This document shows, in pieces, positions 1-8,537 of a stretch of DNA of 64,000 bases. Position 1 is the first letter of the stretch. Every line of letters begins with the position of its first letter. The stretch is from Brenneria nigrifluens DSM 30175 = ATCC 13028. Its GTDB lineage: Bacteria; Pseudomonadota; Gammaproteobacteria; Enterobacterales; Enterobacteriaceae. The translations under genes and the position numbers were made by a program. The stretch spans positions 1,736,001 to 1,800,000 of the forward strand of contig NZ_CP034036.1 of assembly GCF_005484965.1 (NCBI RefSeq), given 5' to 3'. The notes under the pieces were generated by a model. It saw only the letters and a list, made by a program, of their open reading frames with translations, ran no database searches and was not told where the DNA came from.

Positions 1-2
1 AA

Positions 3-854
3 TGGCTTACCCGCGATATCCGCGAGGGACAGGAGCACCTATCGTTGCACTGCGCCGGCATCCGCGTATGCGACCAGTTGGAAAAGCTGTTGTGGAACAA
101 TGTGCCGCATGTGGTGGTGACCTCGGCGACGCTGCGTTCGCTGAACAGTTTTTCGCGCTTGCAGGAGCTGTCCGGCCTGAATGAGCCGGCCGGCGACCGC
201 TTTCTGGCGCTGGATTCGCCGTTTAATCACCGTGAACAGGGGCGTTTGGTGATCCCGAAAATGCGCCACGAACCGCTGCTGAAAAGCGAACCGCAGCATA
301 TTGCCGAAATGGCGCGCTTTTTCCGCACCGAACTGCAACGGGGCAAACATCGCGGCCTGCTGATGCTGTTCGCCAGCCAGCGCGCCATGCAGCTTTTCCT
401 GACGCAGGTCGCCGACCTGCGTCTGATGCTGCTGGTTCAGGGCGATAAACCGCGCTATCGGCTGGTTGAGCTACACCGCCAGCGGGTGGAGGAAGGGAAA
501 ACCAGCGTACTTATCGGTTTGCAGTCTTTTGCCGAAGGACTGGATCTGAAAGGCGAGCTGCTTTCCCAGGTGCACATTCATAAAATCGCTTTCCCGCCGA
601 TTGACAGTCCGGTCATTCTCACCGAAGGCGAGTGGCTGAAAAGCCTGAAACGTCAGCCGTTCGTGGTGCAAAGTCTTCCCAACGCCTCATTCAGCCTTAT
701 TCAGCAGGTTGGGCGGCTGATCCGCAGCCATGAGTGCTTCGGCGAAATCGTCATTTACGATCGCCGCTTGCTGACCAAAGGCTATGGCGTCCAACTGCTG
801 GGCGCTTTGCCCGTCTTCCCGATTGAAGAACGGGAAATGCCGGATAAAGGCTGA
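3..854 (+). CDS. dinG: ATP-dependent DNA helicase DinG, C-terminal part
   Basis: This is the 3' end of an open frame that runs in from before the window; about 283 codons are visible. DinG is an XPD-like superfamily 2 iron-sulfur helicase that unwinds DNA and R-loops in the SOS response. The visible part is helicase domain 2, with the motif TSATLRSLNSF near the start, the strand GLQSFAEGLDLKGE, and QQVGRLIRS (motif VI, arginine finger) near the end. The next conserved gene is ybiB, the usual partner of dinG in enterobacteria, although a hydrolase gene now lies between them. The promoter and any LexA box lie outside the window. The identity follows from motifs and gene order. Confidence 0.93.
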   Translation, partial: WLTRDIREGQEHLSLHCAGIRVCDQLEKLLWNNVPHVVVTSATLRSLNSFSRLQELSGLNEPAGDRFLALDSPFNHREQGRLVIPKMRHEPLLKSEPQHIAEMARFFRTELQRGKHRGLLMLFASQRAMQLFLTQVADLRLMLLVQGDKPRYRLVELHRQRVEEGKTSVLIGLQSFAEGLDLKGELLSQVHIHKIAFPPIDSPVILTEGEWLKSLKRQPFVVQSLPNASFSLIQQVGRLIRSHECFGEIVIYDRRLLTKGYGVQLLGALPVFPIEEREMPDKG

Positions 855-998
855 CAGCGCTTTCAGCCACGCGGCGGACGCCTCGCTTTAACCGCATGGC
901 GGTGCGCGTAAAGTGGTTTCAAATTGGTTAAAAAACTTCCATTTTATGTTTCTTGTCTGTTAAATTGCAGTTTGATTTTCTAGCAAGGAGAACCGACA

Positions 999-1886
999 AT
1001 GACCCGCCTCACTGCGCAAGACTTTCCTGCGGAACTGCTCGAATTCTATGATTATTATGCCCATGGCAAGATCACCAAACGCCAGTTTCTCGACCTTGCG
1101 GCAAAATACGCCGTCGGCGGGGTGACGGCGATCGCGCTCCTCGGCCTGATGAGTCCTGACTATGCCCTCGCCCAGCAGGTTGAATTTACCGATCCGGATA
1201 TCGTCGCCGAGTACATCACCTATCCCTCCCCCAACGGACACGGCAGCGTGCGCGGTTATCTGGTGCGTCCGGCCAACGCCGCCGGACGGGTCGCCGGCGT
1301 GGTGGTCGCCCATGAGAACCGGGGACTTAACCCCTATATTGAGGATGTGGCGCGCCGCGTCGCCAAGGCGGGATTTATCGCGCTGGCGCCTGATGGACTG
1401 AGTTCCGTCGGCGGTTATCCCGGCAACGATGATAAAGGGCGCGAACTTCAGCAGCAGGTCGATCCCGCTAAATTGATGAACGACTTCTTTGCGGCGGTCG
1501 AGTTTTTGATGCGTCATGAGCAGACCGGCGGCAAGGTGGGCATTACCGGCTTCTGCTATGGCGGCGGCGTCGCCAATGCCGCGGCGGTGGCCTATCCCGA
1601 ACTGGGGGCGGCGGTGCCTTTTTACGGCAGACAGCCGAAGCCGGAAGATGTGCCGCGCATCAAGGCGCCGTTGCTGATCCACTATGCGGAACAGGATGCC
1701 CGCATCAATGAGGGCTGGCCCGCTTATGAGGCGGCGCTCAAGGCGGCAAACAAAAATTATGAAGCCTATATCTATCCCGGCGTTCATCACGGCTTCCACA
1801 ACGACTCCACCCCGCGCTATGACCAGGCGGCGGCCGAGCTTGCCTGGGAACGCACCATCGGCTGGTTTCGTCGCTACCTGGTATGA
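999..1886 (+). CDS. yghX: Dienelactone-hydrolase family protein, YghX-like, with a Tat-like leader
   Basis: This 295-residue alpha/beta hydrolase resembles the E. coli YghX/dienelactone hydrolase group. The nucleophile elbow GFCYGGG (Cys about residue 186), an acid region YAEQDARI and the histidine motif HHGFHND give a Cys-Asp-His triad. The N-terminus carries TKRQFLDLAAKYAVGG followed by a hydrophobic stretch and ALAQQ. This looks like a twin-arginine signal with Lys-Arg in place of Arg-Arg, so export to the periplasm is plausible but unproven. AGCAAGGAG lies just upstream of the ATG. The gene stands between dinG and ybiB, which are adjacent in E. coli, so it was probably inserted there. The substrate is unknown. 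Confidence 0.85.
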   Translation: MTRLTAQDFPAELLEFYDYYAHGKITKRQFLDLAAKYAVGGVTAIALLGLMSPDYALAQQVEFTDPDIVAEYITYPSPNGHGSVRGYLVRPANAAGRVAGVVVAHENRGLNPYIEDVARRVAKAGFIALAPDGLSSVGGYPGNDDKGRELQQQVDPAKLMNDFFAAVEFLMRHEQTGGKVGITGFCYGGGVANAAAVAYPELGAAVPFYGRQPKPEDVPRIKAPLLIHYAEQDARINEGWPAYEAALKAANKNYEAYIYPGVHHGFHNDSTPRYDQAAAELAWERTIGWFRRYLV

Positions 1887-2079
1887 TAACCGGCAGGTCG
1901 CGGCGCGGGAGCCGCGACCGCCGCGCCAACGGCCTGCGTTTTGCGCTTGCCGCTTCGCTACATCGCTTCCCTGCTTCTGCGCATCGCGTCTGCGCGGTAT
2001 TTGCATTATTCAGACGAAAGCAAAACGTGCTATTTTCGCAGACAGGCTATCAACGGCGTTGCGGTGAATGAGAGGCGGC

Positions 2080-3048
2080 ATGGATTACACCAAAGTGATT
2101 AAAGAGGTCGGGCGCGGTAAAAATCATGCCCGCGATTTGGATCAGGAGACGGCGTATAAACTTTATTGTCTGATGTTGAATGGCGATGTGCCGGAGCTTG
2201 AGCTGGGCGGGTTGCTGATTGCCTTGCGCATCAAAGGCGAGTCTGAATCCGAGATGCGCGGTTTTTATCAGGCGATGAGCGAGCGGGTGCTGCGCCTGCG
2301 GCCGCCGGAGAAGGGGCCGATGCCGGTGGTGATCCCCAGTTATAACGGGGCGAGAAGACAGGCCAATCTGACGCCGCTGCTGGCGCTTCTGCTGGCGAAA
2401 CTGGGGTATCCGGTGGTGGTTCACGGCGTGAGCGACGATCCCACCCGCGTTACCAGCGCCGAGATATTGCACAATCTGGGGATCTCCGCGGTGGAAAGCG
2501 CCGAACAGGCGCAACGGCTGCTGGATAAGGGCGAGCCGCTGTTTATTCCCATCTCGCTGCTGTGTCCGCCAATCGACCGACAGTTGCAGCTGCGCTGGCG
2601 TATGGGCGTGCGCAACAGCAGCCATACCTTGGCCAAGCTGGCCACGCCGTTTGCCGAAGGCGGCGCGCTGCGGCTCGCCAGCGTTTCCCACCCGGAGTAT
2701 ATTTCCCGCGTCGCCACGTTCTTTCGCGATATTGAGGGGCGCGCGTTACTGATGCACGGCACCGAGGGTGAAGTGTACGCCAGCCCGCAGCGCTGCCCGG
2801 AAATTCATTTTATACATCAGCAGAAAACGCAGGTTCTGCAATTGCGTCAGGATATTGCGCCGGCGCCGGATGGTTTGCCGATAGCGAAAGATGCGGCGAC
2901 AACGGCGCGCTGGACGGCGCAATGTCTGGCGGGGGAGATAGCGTTGCCGCAGGCGATTCGTCTGCAACTGGCCTGCTGTCTGGTGGCCGGCGGCGACGCG
3001 CCGTCGATGGAGCAGGCGGTGGCAAACATCAGAAAACGTCTGGGTTAA
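2080..3048 (+). CDS. ybiB: YbiB, anthranilate-phosphoribosyltransferase-fold DNA-binding protein
   Basis: The product has 322 residues. It has the fold of the anthranilate phosphoribosyltransferase (TrpD2) family, but the E. coli member binds nucleic acid and is tied to the LexA response through dinG. Visible family signatures are GRGKNHARDLD at the N-terminus, ELGGLLIALRIKGES, VIPSYNGARRQANLTPLLA, WRMGVRNSSHTLAKL and LLMHGTEGEVYASPQRC. I chose the ATG at 2080 over the in-frame ATG at 2068 because AGAGGCGG lies directly before it and it matches the family start MDYxKxIKExGRGKNHARDLD. It is separated from dinG here by the yghX-like gene, so SOS co-transcription with dinG may be lost. Confidence 0.92.
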   Translation: MDYTKVIKEVGRGKNHARDLDQETAYKLYCLMLNGDVPELELGGLLIALRIKGESESEMRGFYQAMSERVLRLRPPEKGPMPVVIPSYNGARRQANLTPLLALLLAKLGYPVVVHGVSDDPTRVTSAEILHNLGISAVESAEQAQRLLDKGEPLFIPISLLCPPIDRQLQLRWRMGVRNSSHTLAKLATPFAEGGALRLASVSHPEYISRVATFFRDIEGRALLMHGTEGEVYASPQRCPEIHFIHQQKTQVLQLRQDIAPAPDGLPIAKDAATTARWTAQCLAGEIALPQAIRLQLACCLVAGGDAPSMEQAVANIRKRLG

Positions 3049-3065
3049 GAAGAGGGAAAGCAATC

Positions 3066-4925
3066 ATGCAACAGGCTGTGGATTATTTTAATGCGCTGAA
3101 CCGCGACTATCTTGCGGTTCACCAAACCAAAGAAGATCTGTTTTGGCAGCTGTATATGGGAACCGGGGACGAGGAGGTATCGGCCCGTTTTTCCGCGGCG
3201 GAAAGCGCTTATAAACGTTTTATCGCCCAGCCGCAGCGGCTGGTTGAATTACGCCATCATCTTGCCGCGCTGGAGGATAGCCCGGCGAATGACGAACAGC
3301 GGGCGTTGCTGCACGGTCTGCGCGGGTGGTATCGCTTTTTTGACTGCAACGTGATTGAAGATGCCAAGGCCCAGGCGCTGATGGATGAGATCATCGCGGC
3401 GGAAAGCGCGCTGTACGCCAAGCGTAAAGGCTATGAAATGACGCATCTGGACGCCAACGGCGAGCGGGTCGCGGCTTCACTGGGCGAACTGCTGACCAAC
3501 CAGGCGACGAATGATAACGAAGCGTATCGGCAGAGCTCGCAACAGGCGCTGCGCGACCTGGAACAATGGCTGCTTCGTAACGGTTTCCCGGAGCTTATCG
3601 GCCTGCGCAACCGCTTTGCCCGCCAGATGGGATACCGTAACTATTTCGATTACAAGGTGAATAAAACCGAGCGCATGACCCCGGAACAGCTTTTCGCCAT
3701 TCTCGACCCGTTCGAAAAGCAAACCTGGGAGGCGAACGCCCGCAGCCTGAAGGAGTTGGCCGCCGCAAAAGGGCCGCAGGCGTTACAGCCGTGGAATATT
3801 CGCTATGCCAGCGCCGGCGACGTAACCCGTCAGCTCGATCCCTATTTCCCGTTCTCCGCCTCGCTGGAACGCTGGATAAACAGTTTCAAGCGTCTGCATA
3901 TCGGCTTTAACGGGGCGGAAATGCAGCTCGACCTGTTGGTGCGCAAGGGCAAGTACGAAAATGGCTTTATGCACGGCCCGGTGCCGCCTTTTTTTCAGCA
4001 GGGAGAGTGGATCCCGGCGCGGATTAATTTTACCAGTCTGGCGAAGCCGGATCAGGTCGGCAGCGGCGCCGGCGGCATCAATACTCTGTTTCATGAGGGC
4101 GGACACGCCGCGCATTTCGCCAATATTCGCCAGAACGCCCCCAGTTTTTCACAGGAGTTTCCGCCGACCTCCATGGCTTATGCGGAGACGCAGTCCATGT
4201 TCTGCGATAGTCTGCTGCACGACGCCGACTGGCTGAAACGCTATGCGAAAAACCGGCAGGGCGAGGTCATTCCTGATGAGCTGATCCGCGCCGATATCCG
4301 CACGCGCCAGCCGATGCGCGCATTTAACGAGCGCCATATTCTGCTGGTGCCCTATTTTGAATGGGAACTCTATTCCTGGAGCGACGAGCAGCGCACGCCG
4401 GAGGCGATAACCAAACTGGCGCGGGATATCGAACAACGTATTCTGGGGATTGGCGGCAGCCCGCGGCCCACGCTGGCGATCCCCCATCTGCTGTCGATGG
4501 AGTCGGCCTGTTCCTATCAGGGATATCTGCTGGCGCTGATGGCGGTGGAGCAAACGCGGCATTACTTCCTGCAGCGGGACGGTTATCTGAGCGACAATGC
4601 GGCGATCGGCCCCGACCTGGCGCGGCATTACTGGCTGCCCGGCAATAGCGTCAGCCATGACGATACCTTGCGCAGTCTGACGGGCGAAGGTTTCAACCCC
4701 GCTTATCTGGCGCAGGCGTGCAACCTGACGGTGGAAGAGGCCTGGCAGCGGGCGGAAGCGGCCATCGCGCAGGCGTCGCAGCGCCCGCAGCCCGCGGCGG
4801 ATTTCGACCTGGCCGCCCGTATCCGCATTGTCGACGGCAGCCGGGTGATTGCCGATAATCAGCAGGGTGACGAGGTGATGTGCCGGGATTTCGCCGCGTT
4901 TATCGAACGGGAATATGGTCGGTAA
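3066..4925 (+). CDS. M3-family zinc metallopeptidase (oligopeptidase)
   Basis: This 619-residue protein contains the zincin motif HEGGH at about residues 343-347 and the downstream glutamate in AYAETQSMFCDSLL, the arrangement of M3 oligopeptidases. No signal peptide is visible, so it probably hydrolyses peptides in the cytoplasm. The start at 3066 is preceded by GAGGGAAAGC. The open frame continues further upstream inside ybiB, but that part overlaps ybiB in another frame and has no family match. The gene follows ybiB by 17 nt and may share its transcript. A strong hairpin terminator lies just after the stop. Natural substrates cannot be told from sequence. Confidence 0.88.
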   Translation: MQQAVDYFNALNRDYLAVHQTKEDLFWQLYMGTGDEEVSARFSAAESAYKRFIAQPQRLVELRHHLAALEDSPANDEQRALLHGLRGWYRFFDCNVIEDAKAQALMDEIIAAESALYAKRKGYEMTHLDANGERVAASLGELLTNQATNDNEAYRQSSQQALRDLEQWLLRNGFPELIGLRNRFARQMGYRNYFDYKVNKTERMTPEQLFAILDPFEKQTWEANARSLKELAAAKGPQALQPWNIRYASAGDVTRQLDPYFPFSASLERWINSFKRLHIGFNGAEMQLDLLVRKGKYENGFMHGPVPPFFQQGEWIPARINFTSLAKPDQVGSGAGGINTLFHEGGHAAHFANIRQNAPSFSQEFPPTSMAYAETQSMFCDSLLHDADWLKRYAKNRQGEVIPDELIRADIRTRQPMRAFNERHILLVPYFEWELYSWSDEQRTPEAITKLARDIEQRILGIGGSPRPTLAIPHLLSMESACSYQGYLLALMAVEQTRHYFLQRDGYLSDNAAIGPDLARHYWLPGNSVSHDDTLRSLTGEGFNPAYLAQACNLTVEEAWQRAEAAIAQASQRPQPAADFDLAARIRIVDGSRVIADNQQGDEVMCRDFAAFIEREYGR

Positions 4926-4932
4926 CAGGGAT

Positions 4933-4965
4933 GGAAAGGGGGGATTCCCCCCTTTCCAACTTTTT
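4933..4965 (+). terminator. Rho-independent terminator after the M3 peptidase gene
   Basis: The arms GGAAAGGGGGG and CCCCCCTTTCC form a perfect 11-bp stem around ATT. It is followed by AAC and five T residues on the plus strand. It sits between the convergent peptidase and glnQ genes. There is no T-run on the minus side, so it mainly ends plus-strand transcripts. Confidence 0.85.
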
Positions 4966-4970
4966 CAGAC

Positions 4971-5693
4971 TCAGGAAACGTGTTGCAGAAACTCACGCAG
5001 GCGATCGCTCGGCGGGTTGCCAATCAGCGTTTCCGGGTCGCCATCTTCGGCAATGCGGCCCTTATCGATAAAGATCAGGCGCGAAGCCACCTTATGCGCA
5101 AACCCCACCTCATGGGTAACGATAACCATGGTCATCCCTTCTTCCGCCAAATCCTTCATCACCGTCAGCACCTCATGGCGCAGCTCGGGATCCAGCGCCG
5201 AGGTCGGTTCATCGAACAGCATCAGCTTAGGTTTCACCGCCAAGGCGCGCGCAATGGCGACGCGCTGCTGCTGGCCGCCGGAAAGTTCGGACGGGTAGTG
5301 ATGCGTCCTTTCAGAGAGTCCCACTTTCGCCAGCAGCTCCCGCGCCAGCTTTTCCGCCTGCGCTTTACCGGCGCCGCGCACCCGGATAGGGCCGAACGCC
5401 ACGTTTTCCAGCGCGGTAAGATGCGGAAACAGGTAGAACTGCTGAAATACCATCCCGGCTTCCTGACGGATCAGGCGCTCATCGACCTGCGGATCGCTAA
5501 CGCTCAGACCGTCGACAATCAGCTCTCCGCTGGTAATCTCTTCCAGCTTGTTGATACAGCGCAACAGCGTGGATTTACCGGAGCCGGAAGGGCCGATAAT
5601 CACCACCACTTCACCCTGATTAATCTTCAGATCGATGTCGTGTAAAACTTTGGTTTGACCAAAGTGTTTAGAAACATTTTTAAATTCAATCAT
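4971..5693 (-). CDS. glnQ: Glutamine ABC transporter ATPase GlnQ
   Basis: This 240-residue ABC ATPase powers glutamine uptake at the inner membrane with GlnP and GlnH. It shows Walker A GPSGSGKSTLL, the Q-loop region MVFQQFYLFPH, the signature LSGGQQQRVAIARAL, Walker B LMLFDEPTSALDP and the switch histidine in VTHEVGFA. Its ATG overlaps the glnP stop as ATGA, so the two are translationally coupled. The order glnH-glnP-glnQ with dps upstream matches E. coli, although an azl operon has been inserted before dps. Confidence 0.95.
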   Translation of the reverse strand: MIEFKNVSKHFGQTKVLHDIDLKINQGEVVVIIGPSGSGKSTLLRCINKLEEITSGELIVDGLSVSDPQVDERLIRQEAGMVFQQFYLFPHLTALENVAFGPIRVRGAGKAQAEKLARELLAKVGLSERTHHYPSELSGGQQQRVAIARALAVKPKLMLFDEPTSALDPELRHEVLTVMKDLAEEGMTMVIVTHEVGFAHKVASRLIFIDKGRIAEDGDPETLIGNPPSDRLREFLQHVS

Positions 5694-6349
5694 ATAATCT
5701 TAAGTCTTCTTTCCAGACGACGCAGGATGAAGCTGAGCACCAGCGTGATAAACAGATAAATCACCGCTACCGCGCTCCAGATTTCCAGCGCGCGGAAATT
5801 ACCGGCGATGATTTCCTGACCCGAACGGGTCAGTTCCGCCACGCCGATAACGATAAACAGCGAGGTGTCTTTGATGCTGATGATCCACTGATTGCCCAGC
5901 GGAGGCAGCATACGGCGCAGCGCCAGCGGCGCGATGACATGGCGCAGCGTATCCCGGCGTGACAATCCCAGCGCCAGTCCGGCCTCGCGGAAGCCATTAT
6001 GAATCGACAGCACCGAACCGCGGGTGATTTCCGCGATGTAGGCGCCGGAGTTGATCATAATGGTGACCACGGCGGCGGCGAACGGATCGATGCGCACGGA
6101 GGTGAAAATCATCGGCAGGGCGAAATAAATAAACATCACCTGCACCACAATCGGCGTACCGCGGATGATTTCAATAAACACCAGTGCGATACGGCTGGAA
6201 AACCAGCCGCCGTATGCGCGGGCAAAGCCCGCGAGAACACCGATAACCAAGCCGCCCAGCAGACCCAATACCGAGATCAGCAGGGTCATTTTCGCCCCTT
6301 CCAGCAAAAGCGGCAGAGAAGGCCAGATAGCGCTCCAGTCAAACTGCAT
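5690..6349 (-). CDS. glnP: Glutamine ABC transporter permease GlnP
   Basis: This 219-residue polar amino-acid permease of the HisM family has several hydrophobic helices. The EAA loop that contacts GlnQ is seen as REAGLALGLSRRDTLRHVIAP. The motif EIIRGTPIVVQVMFIYFALP is typical of the family. It lies 26 nt after glnH and overlaps glnQ by 4 nt, so the three genes form one operon. Confidence 0.95.
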   Translation of the reverse strand: MQFDWSAIWPSLPLLLEGAKMTLLISVLGLLGGLVIGVLAGFARAYGGWFSSRIALVFIEIIRGTPIVVQVMFIYFALPMIFTSVRIDPFAAAVVTIMINSGAYIAEITRGSVLSIHNGFREAGLALGLSRRDTLRHVIAPLALRRMLPPLGNQWIISIKDTSLFIVIGVAELTRSGQEIIAGNFRALEIWSAVAVIYLFITLVLSFILRRLERRLKII

Positions 6350-6375
6350 GGAATATCTCCAGATTAAATCGGCAA

Positions 6376-7119
6376 TTATTTAGGCTCTACGCCAAACCAT
6401 TTTTTGTAGATCGCCGCGTAGGTGCCATTTTCCTGCAGTGTTTTCAGCGCGCCGTTGACTTTATCACGCAGGTCGCTGCCTTGCGGGAAAGCGATGCCGT
6501 ATTGCTGGGCCTTGATGGAGTCGCCCACGGCTTTAAACTGGCCGTTACCGGCGGTTTTAATGAAGTAGAGGATATTAGGCGTATCGTGCAGCACGGCGTC
6601 GGCGCGGTTGGTGCCTAATTCCATATAGGCGTTGTCAATGTTCGGGAACTGACGCAGATCTTTGGTCTTGATATTCGCTTTGGCGTAATCAACCGAACCG
6701 GTGCCGCCTTTTACGGCCAGCACTTTTCCCGCCAGATCTTGCTCGCTCTTGATGTCGTTGTTATCGGCCTTCACCATCACCAGCAGGCCACTGTTGTAAT
6801 AACCGTCAGAGAAGTCGACGGCCTTTTTGCGCTCTTCGGTGATGGTGATGCCCGCCAAGGCCAGATCGACATTACGGGTTTGCAGCGCGGGGATGATGCC
6901 GCCGAAATCCATCGGCTTCAGGGTATAGCTTACATTAAGCTGTTTGGCGATGGCGTCCCACAGGTCGATGTCAAACCCGACATACTTGTCGCCCTGCTTA
7001 AATTCAAAGGGAACAAAGGCGGTATCGGTGGCGACGATAAGTTGTTTCTCCGCCGCGTAGCTGGAAATACTCAGGGTCAGCGTCAACGCAGCCAGAGAGG
7101 CTTTCAGTAGTGATTTCAT
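6376..7119 (-). CDS. glnH: Periplasmic glutamine-binding protein GlnH
   Basis: This 247-residue precursor of a family 3 solute-binding protein delivers glutamine to GlnPQ. The start at 7119 is preceded by GGAAGGATTTA and opens a clear Sec signal peptide, MKSLLKASLAALTLTLSIS, cut after SYAA. The mature protein begins EKQLIVATDTAFVPFEF and carries GFDIDLWDAI and DLALAGITITEERKKAVDFS. An in-frame ATG 17 codons further upstream lacks both a leader-like sequence and a ribosome site. It is the first gene of glnHPQ and should respond to nitrogen status, but I could not place an NtrC or sigma-54 site with confidence. Confidence 0.95.
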   Translation of the reverse strand: MKSLLKASLAALTLTLSISSYAAEKQLIVATDTAFVPFEFKQGDKYVGFDIDLWDAIAKQLNVSYTLKPMDFGGIIPALQTRNVDLALAGITITEERKKAVDFSDGYYNSGLLVMVKADNNDIKSEQDLAGKVLAVKGGTGSVDYAKANIKTKDLRQFPNIDNAYMELGTNRADAVLHDTPNILYFIKTAGNGQFKAVGDSIKAQQYGIAFPQGSDLRDKVNGALKTLQENGTYAAIYKKWFGVEPK

Positions 7120-7486
7120 TAAATCCTTCCTAGTGTATCCGTTGTGAGAAATTTTTGGCAGACAGGTCATATATCAATAATACTATGGAATAAAAAACCT
7201 GTTAGAACAGAAGGTTGTTTACAGAATGCTGTGTTCCACCCGCTATTTTCGCTTAATGACCGAGCCAACGGCATGGTTTATCGCCCATGTCGGTTATGCA
7301 AGGCGTGGTTATGATTAACCAATTTGTGCGGCGGATACAACCGTTGTTTGGCGTCGTGGCGGATTATTGAGTGCGGGTGCTAATTTTTTGAGCGCCGCCT
7401 CGGGGGATGGTACGACACTTTTACAATAATGATAGGGATTGCTGCTCTCTATAAAAGTTACAAAATGAAATTATCTTTTATTTATT
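7120..7486. other. Intergenic region between glnH and azlD
   Basis: This 367-nt AT-rich region must hold the glnHPQ promoter, and the azl transcript ends in it. I see no gene. One spacing match to a sigma-54 core element on the minus strand (near 7231-7245) is too weak to call. No clear terminator follows azlD. Confidence 0.5.
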
Positions 7487-7849
7487 TCACCTTAACATTG
7501 AAGTTAGGTAAAAAATGCATGCGTACGCGCCCACTCCAGATATAACGGCCACTCCTGAATTATTCGACAACCTTAGTATTAACAATGTTGTCACCACGCC
7601 GACCAGGTAACTTAATTGCGATGAGATACCGATCTCTATTGCGTCCCGTAAACCGGGAATAACGGTCACCACAGTGATTGCTGCTAATAATGACGGACCT
7701 AACGCCGCTAGTACCGCTGGGCCATTCTCCCGTTCACCTGTATTTGCCTTGATTTTTTTTCTGATCGCAAAAGGCAAGGCTCGGGTAAGGTAGGTAATAA
7801 GCGCCATGCCGATTACCGCAATCCAAGCCAAATCAGACGACAACATCAT
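7487..7849 (-). CDS. azlD: AzlD-family branched-chain amino-acid exporter small subunit
   Basis: This 120-residue membrane protein has four hydrophobic segments. It belongs to the AzlD (YgaH-type) family, which pairs with AzlC to export branched-chain amino acids or analogues. ITYLTRALPFAI near the N-terminus is typical. Its start overlaps the end of the upstream azlC by about 17 nt, so translation is coupled. Two tandem ATG codons (7849, 7846) are possible starts. Confidence 0.88.
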   Translation of the reverse strand: MMLSSDLAWIAVIGMALITYLTRALPFAIRKKIKANTGERENGPAVLAALGPSLLAAITVVTVIPGLRDAIEIGISSQLSYLVGVVTTLLILRLSNNSGVAVISGVGAYACIFYLTSMLR

Positions 7850-8537
7850 GATACTTACTCCTTATGAGCACTGCTCCACAGCCACATACCGCACCGGCCA
7901 ATAACGCCAGCGCCGTCATCCCCTGTAAATAGCAAAAAGAGGCGGCTAACGCTGAAATAACGATCGGTAATTGAGATGAGCGATTAAAACTTTCATGAAC
8001 CAGTACTATAAACAGTGCTGGCAAAGCAAATGGCATAGCTTCAGCCAAGAGAGGTACGCTCTGGCTGAGTCTGACACCAGCAAAAGCGCCGAGTGCAGTA
8101 CCCACCAACCATGACAAATAGCTGCTGAGGCCCAGCCAACCTAGCCAAAGATTTCTCTGTTTTTTTTCCACTGCCGACATTCTGACCAACGCGGTGGCAA
8201 ACACCTCATCAGTCAGGGTAAAAGCCGTCACCAACTGTCGCCGGAGACCATCCGGCAATTTGGGGATCAGTACTGCGCCATACAATAAATGCCTAGCATC
8301 CATTAAAGCGCATAGGCCCAGTACCAATAGCCAAGAAGCACCAGAGTGGATAGCTGCCAACAGTACGAACTGGCTGGCTCCAGCAAAAATAAATGCAGAC
8401 ATGCCAAGGAGGAGAGAAGGCGGTAATCCATTCACAACCCCAGCCATGCCGAAGGCAAAAGCAATGGGGAGATAGCCGGTAACAATCGGCAATGATGCTC
8501 TGATAGCCCCCCATCGCACCTTGGCCTGAGTCATCAT
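7833..8537 (-). CDS. azlC: AzlC-family branched-chain amino-acid exporter large subunit
   Basis: This protein of about 234 residues is an AzlC/YgaZ-type exporter. IVTGYLPIAFAFGMAG, AGASQFVLLAAI and the block LCALMDARHLLYGA, with its conserved Asp-Ala-Arg-His, identify the family. The start is ATG at 8537 (overlapping the upstream stop as ATGA) or ATG at 8534 (sharing one base with it). Either way translation is coupled to the regulator-methyltransferase gene upstream. The open frame extends 13 codons further, but that part lies inside the upstream gene. Confidence 0.9.
   Translation of the reverse strand: MMTQAKVRWGAIRASLPIVTGYLPIAFAFGMAGVVNGLPPSLLLGMSAFIFAGASQFVLLAAIHSGASWLLVLGLCALMDARHLLYGAVLIPKLPDGLRRQLVTAFTLTDEVFATALVRMSAVEKKQRNLWLGWLGLSSYLSWLVGTALGAFAGVRLSQSVPLLAEAMPFALPALFIVLVHESFNRSSQLPIVISALAASFCYLQGMTALALLAGAVCGCGAVLIRSKYHDVVV

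Noticed and set aside
855..998. LexA box between dinG and the yghX-like gene
   Set aside because: No CTG-N10-CAG motif was found in this gap.
7225..7250. Sigma-54 promoter for glnHPQ
   Set aside because: One GG-N10-GC spacing match exists on the minus strand, but the flanking bases do not fit the consensus and no NtrC sites were clear.
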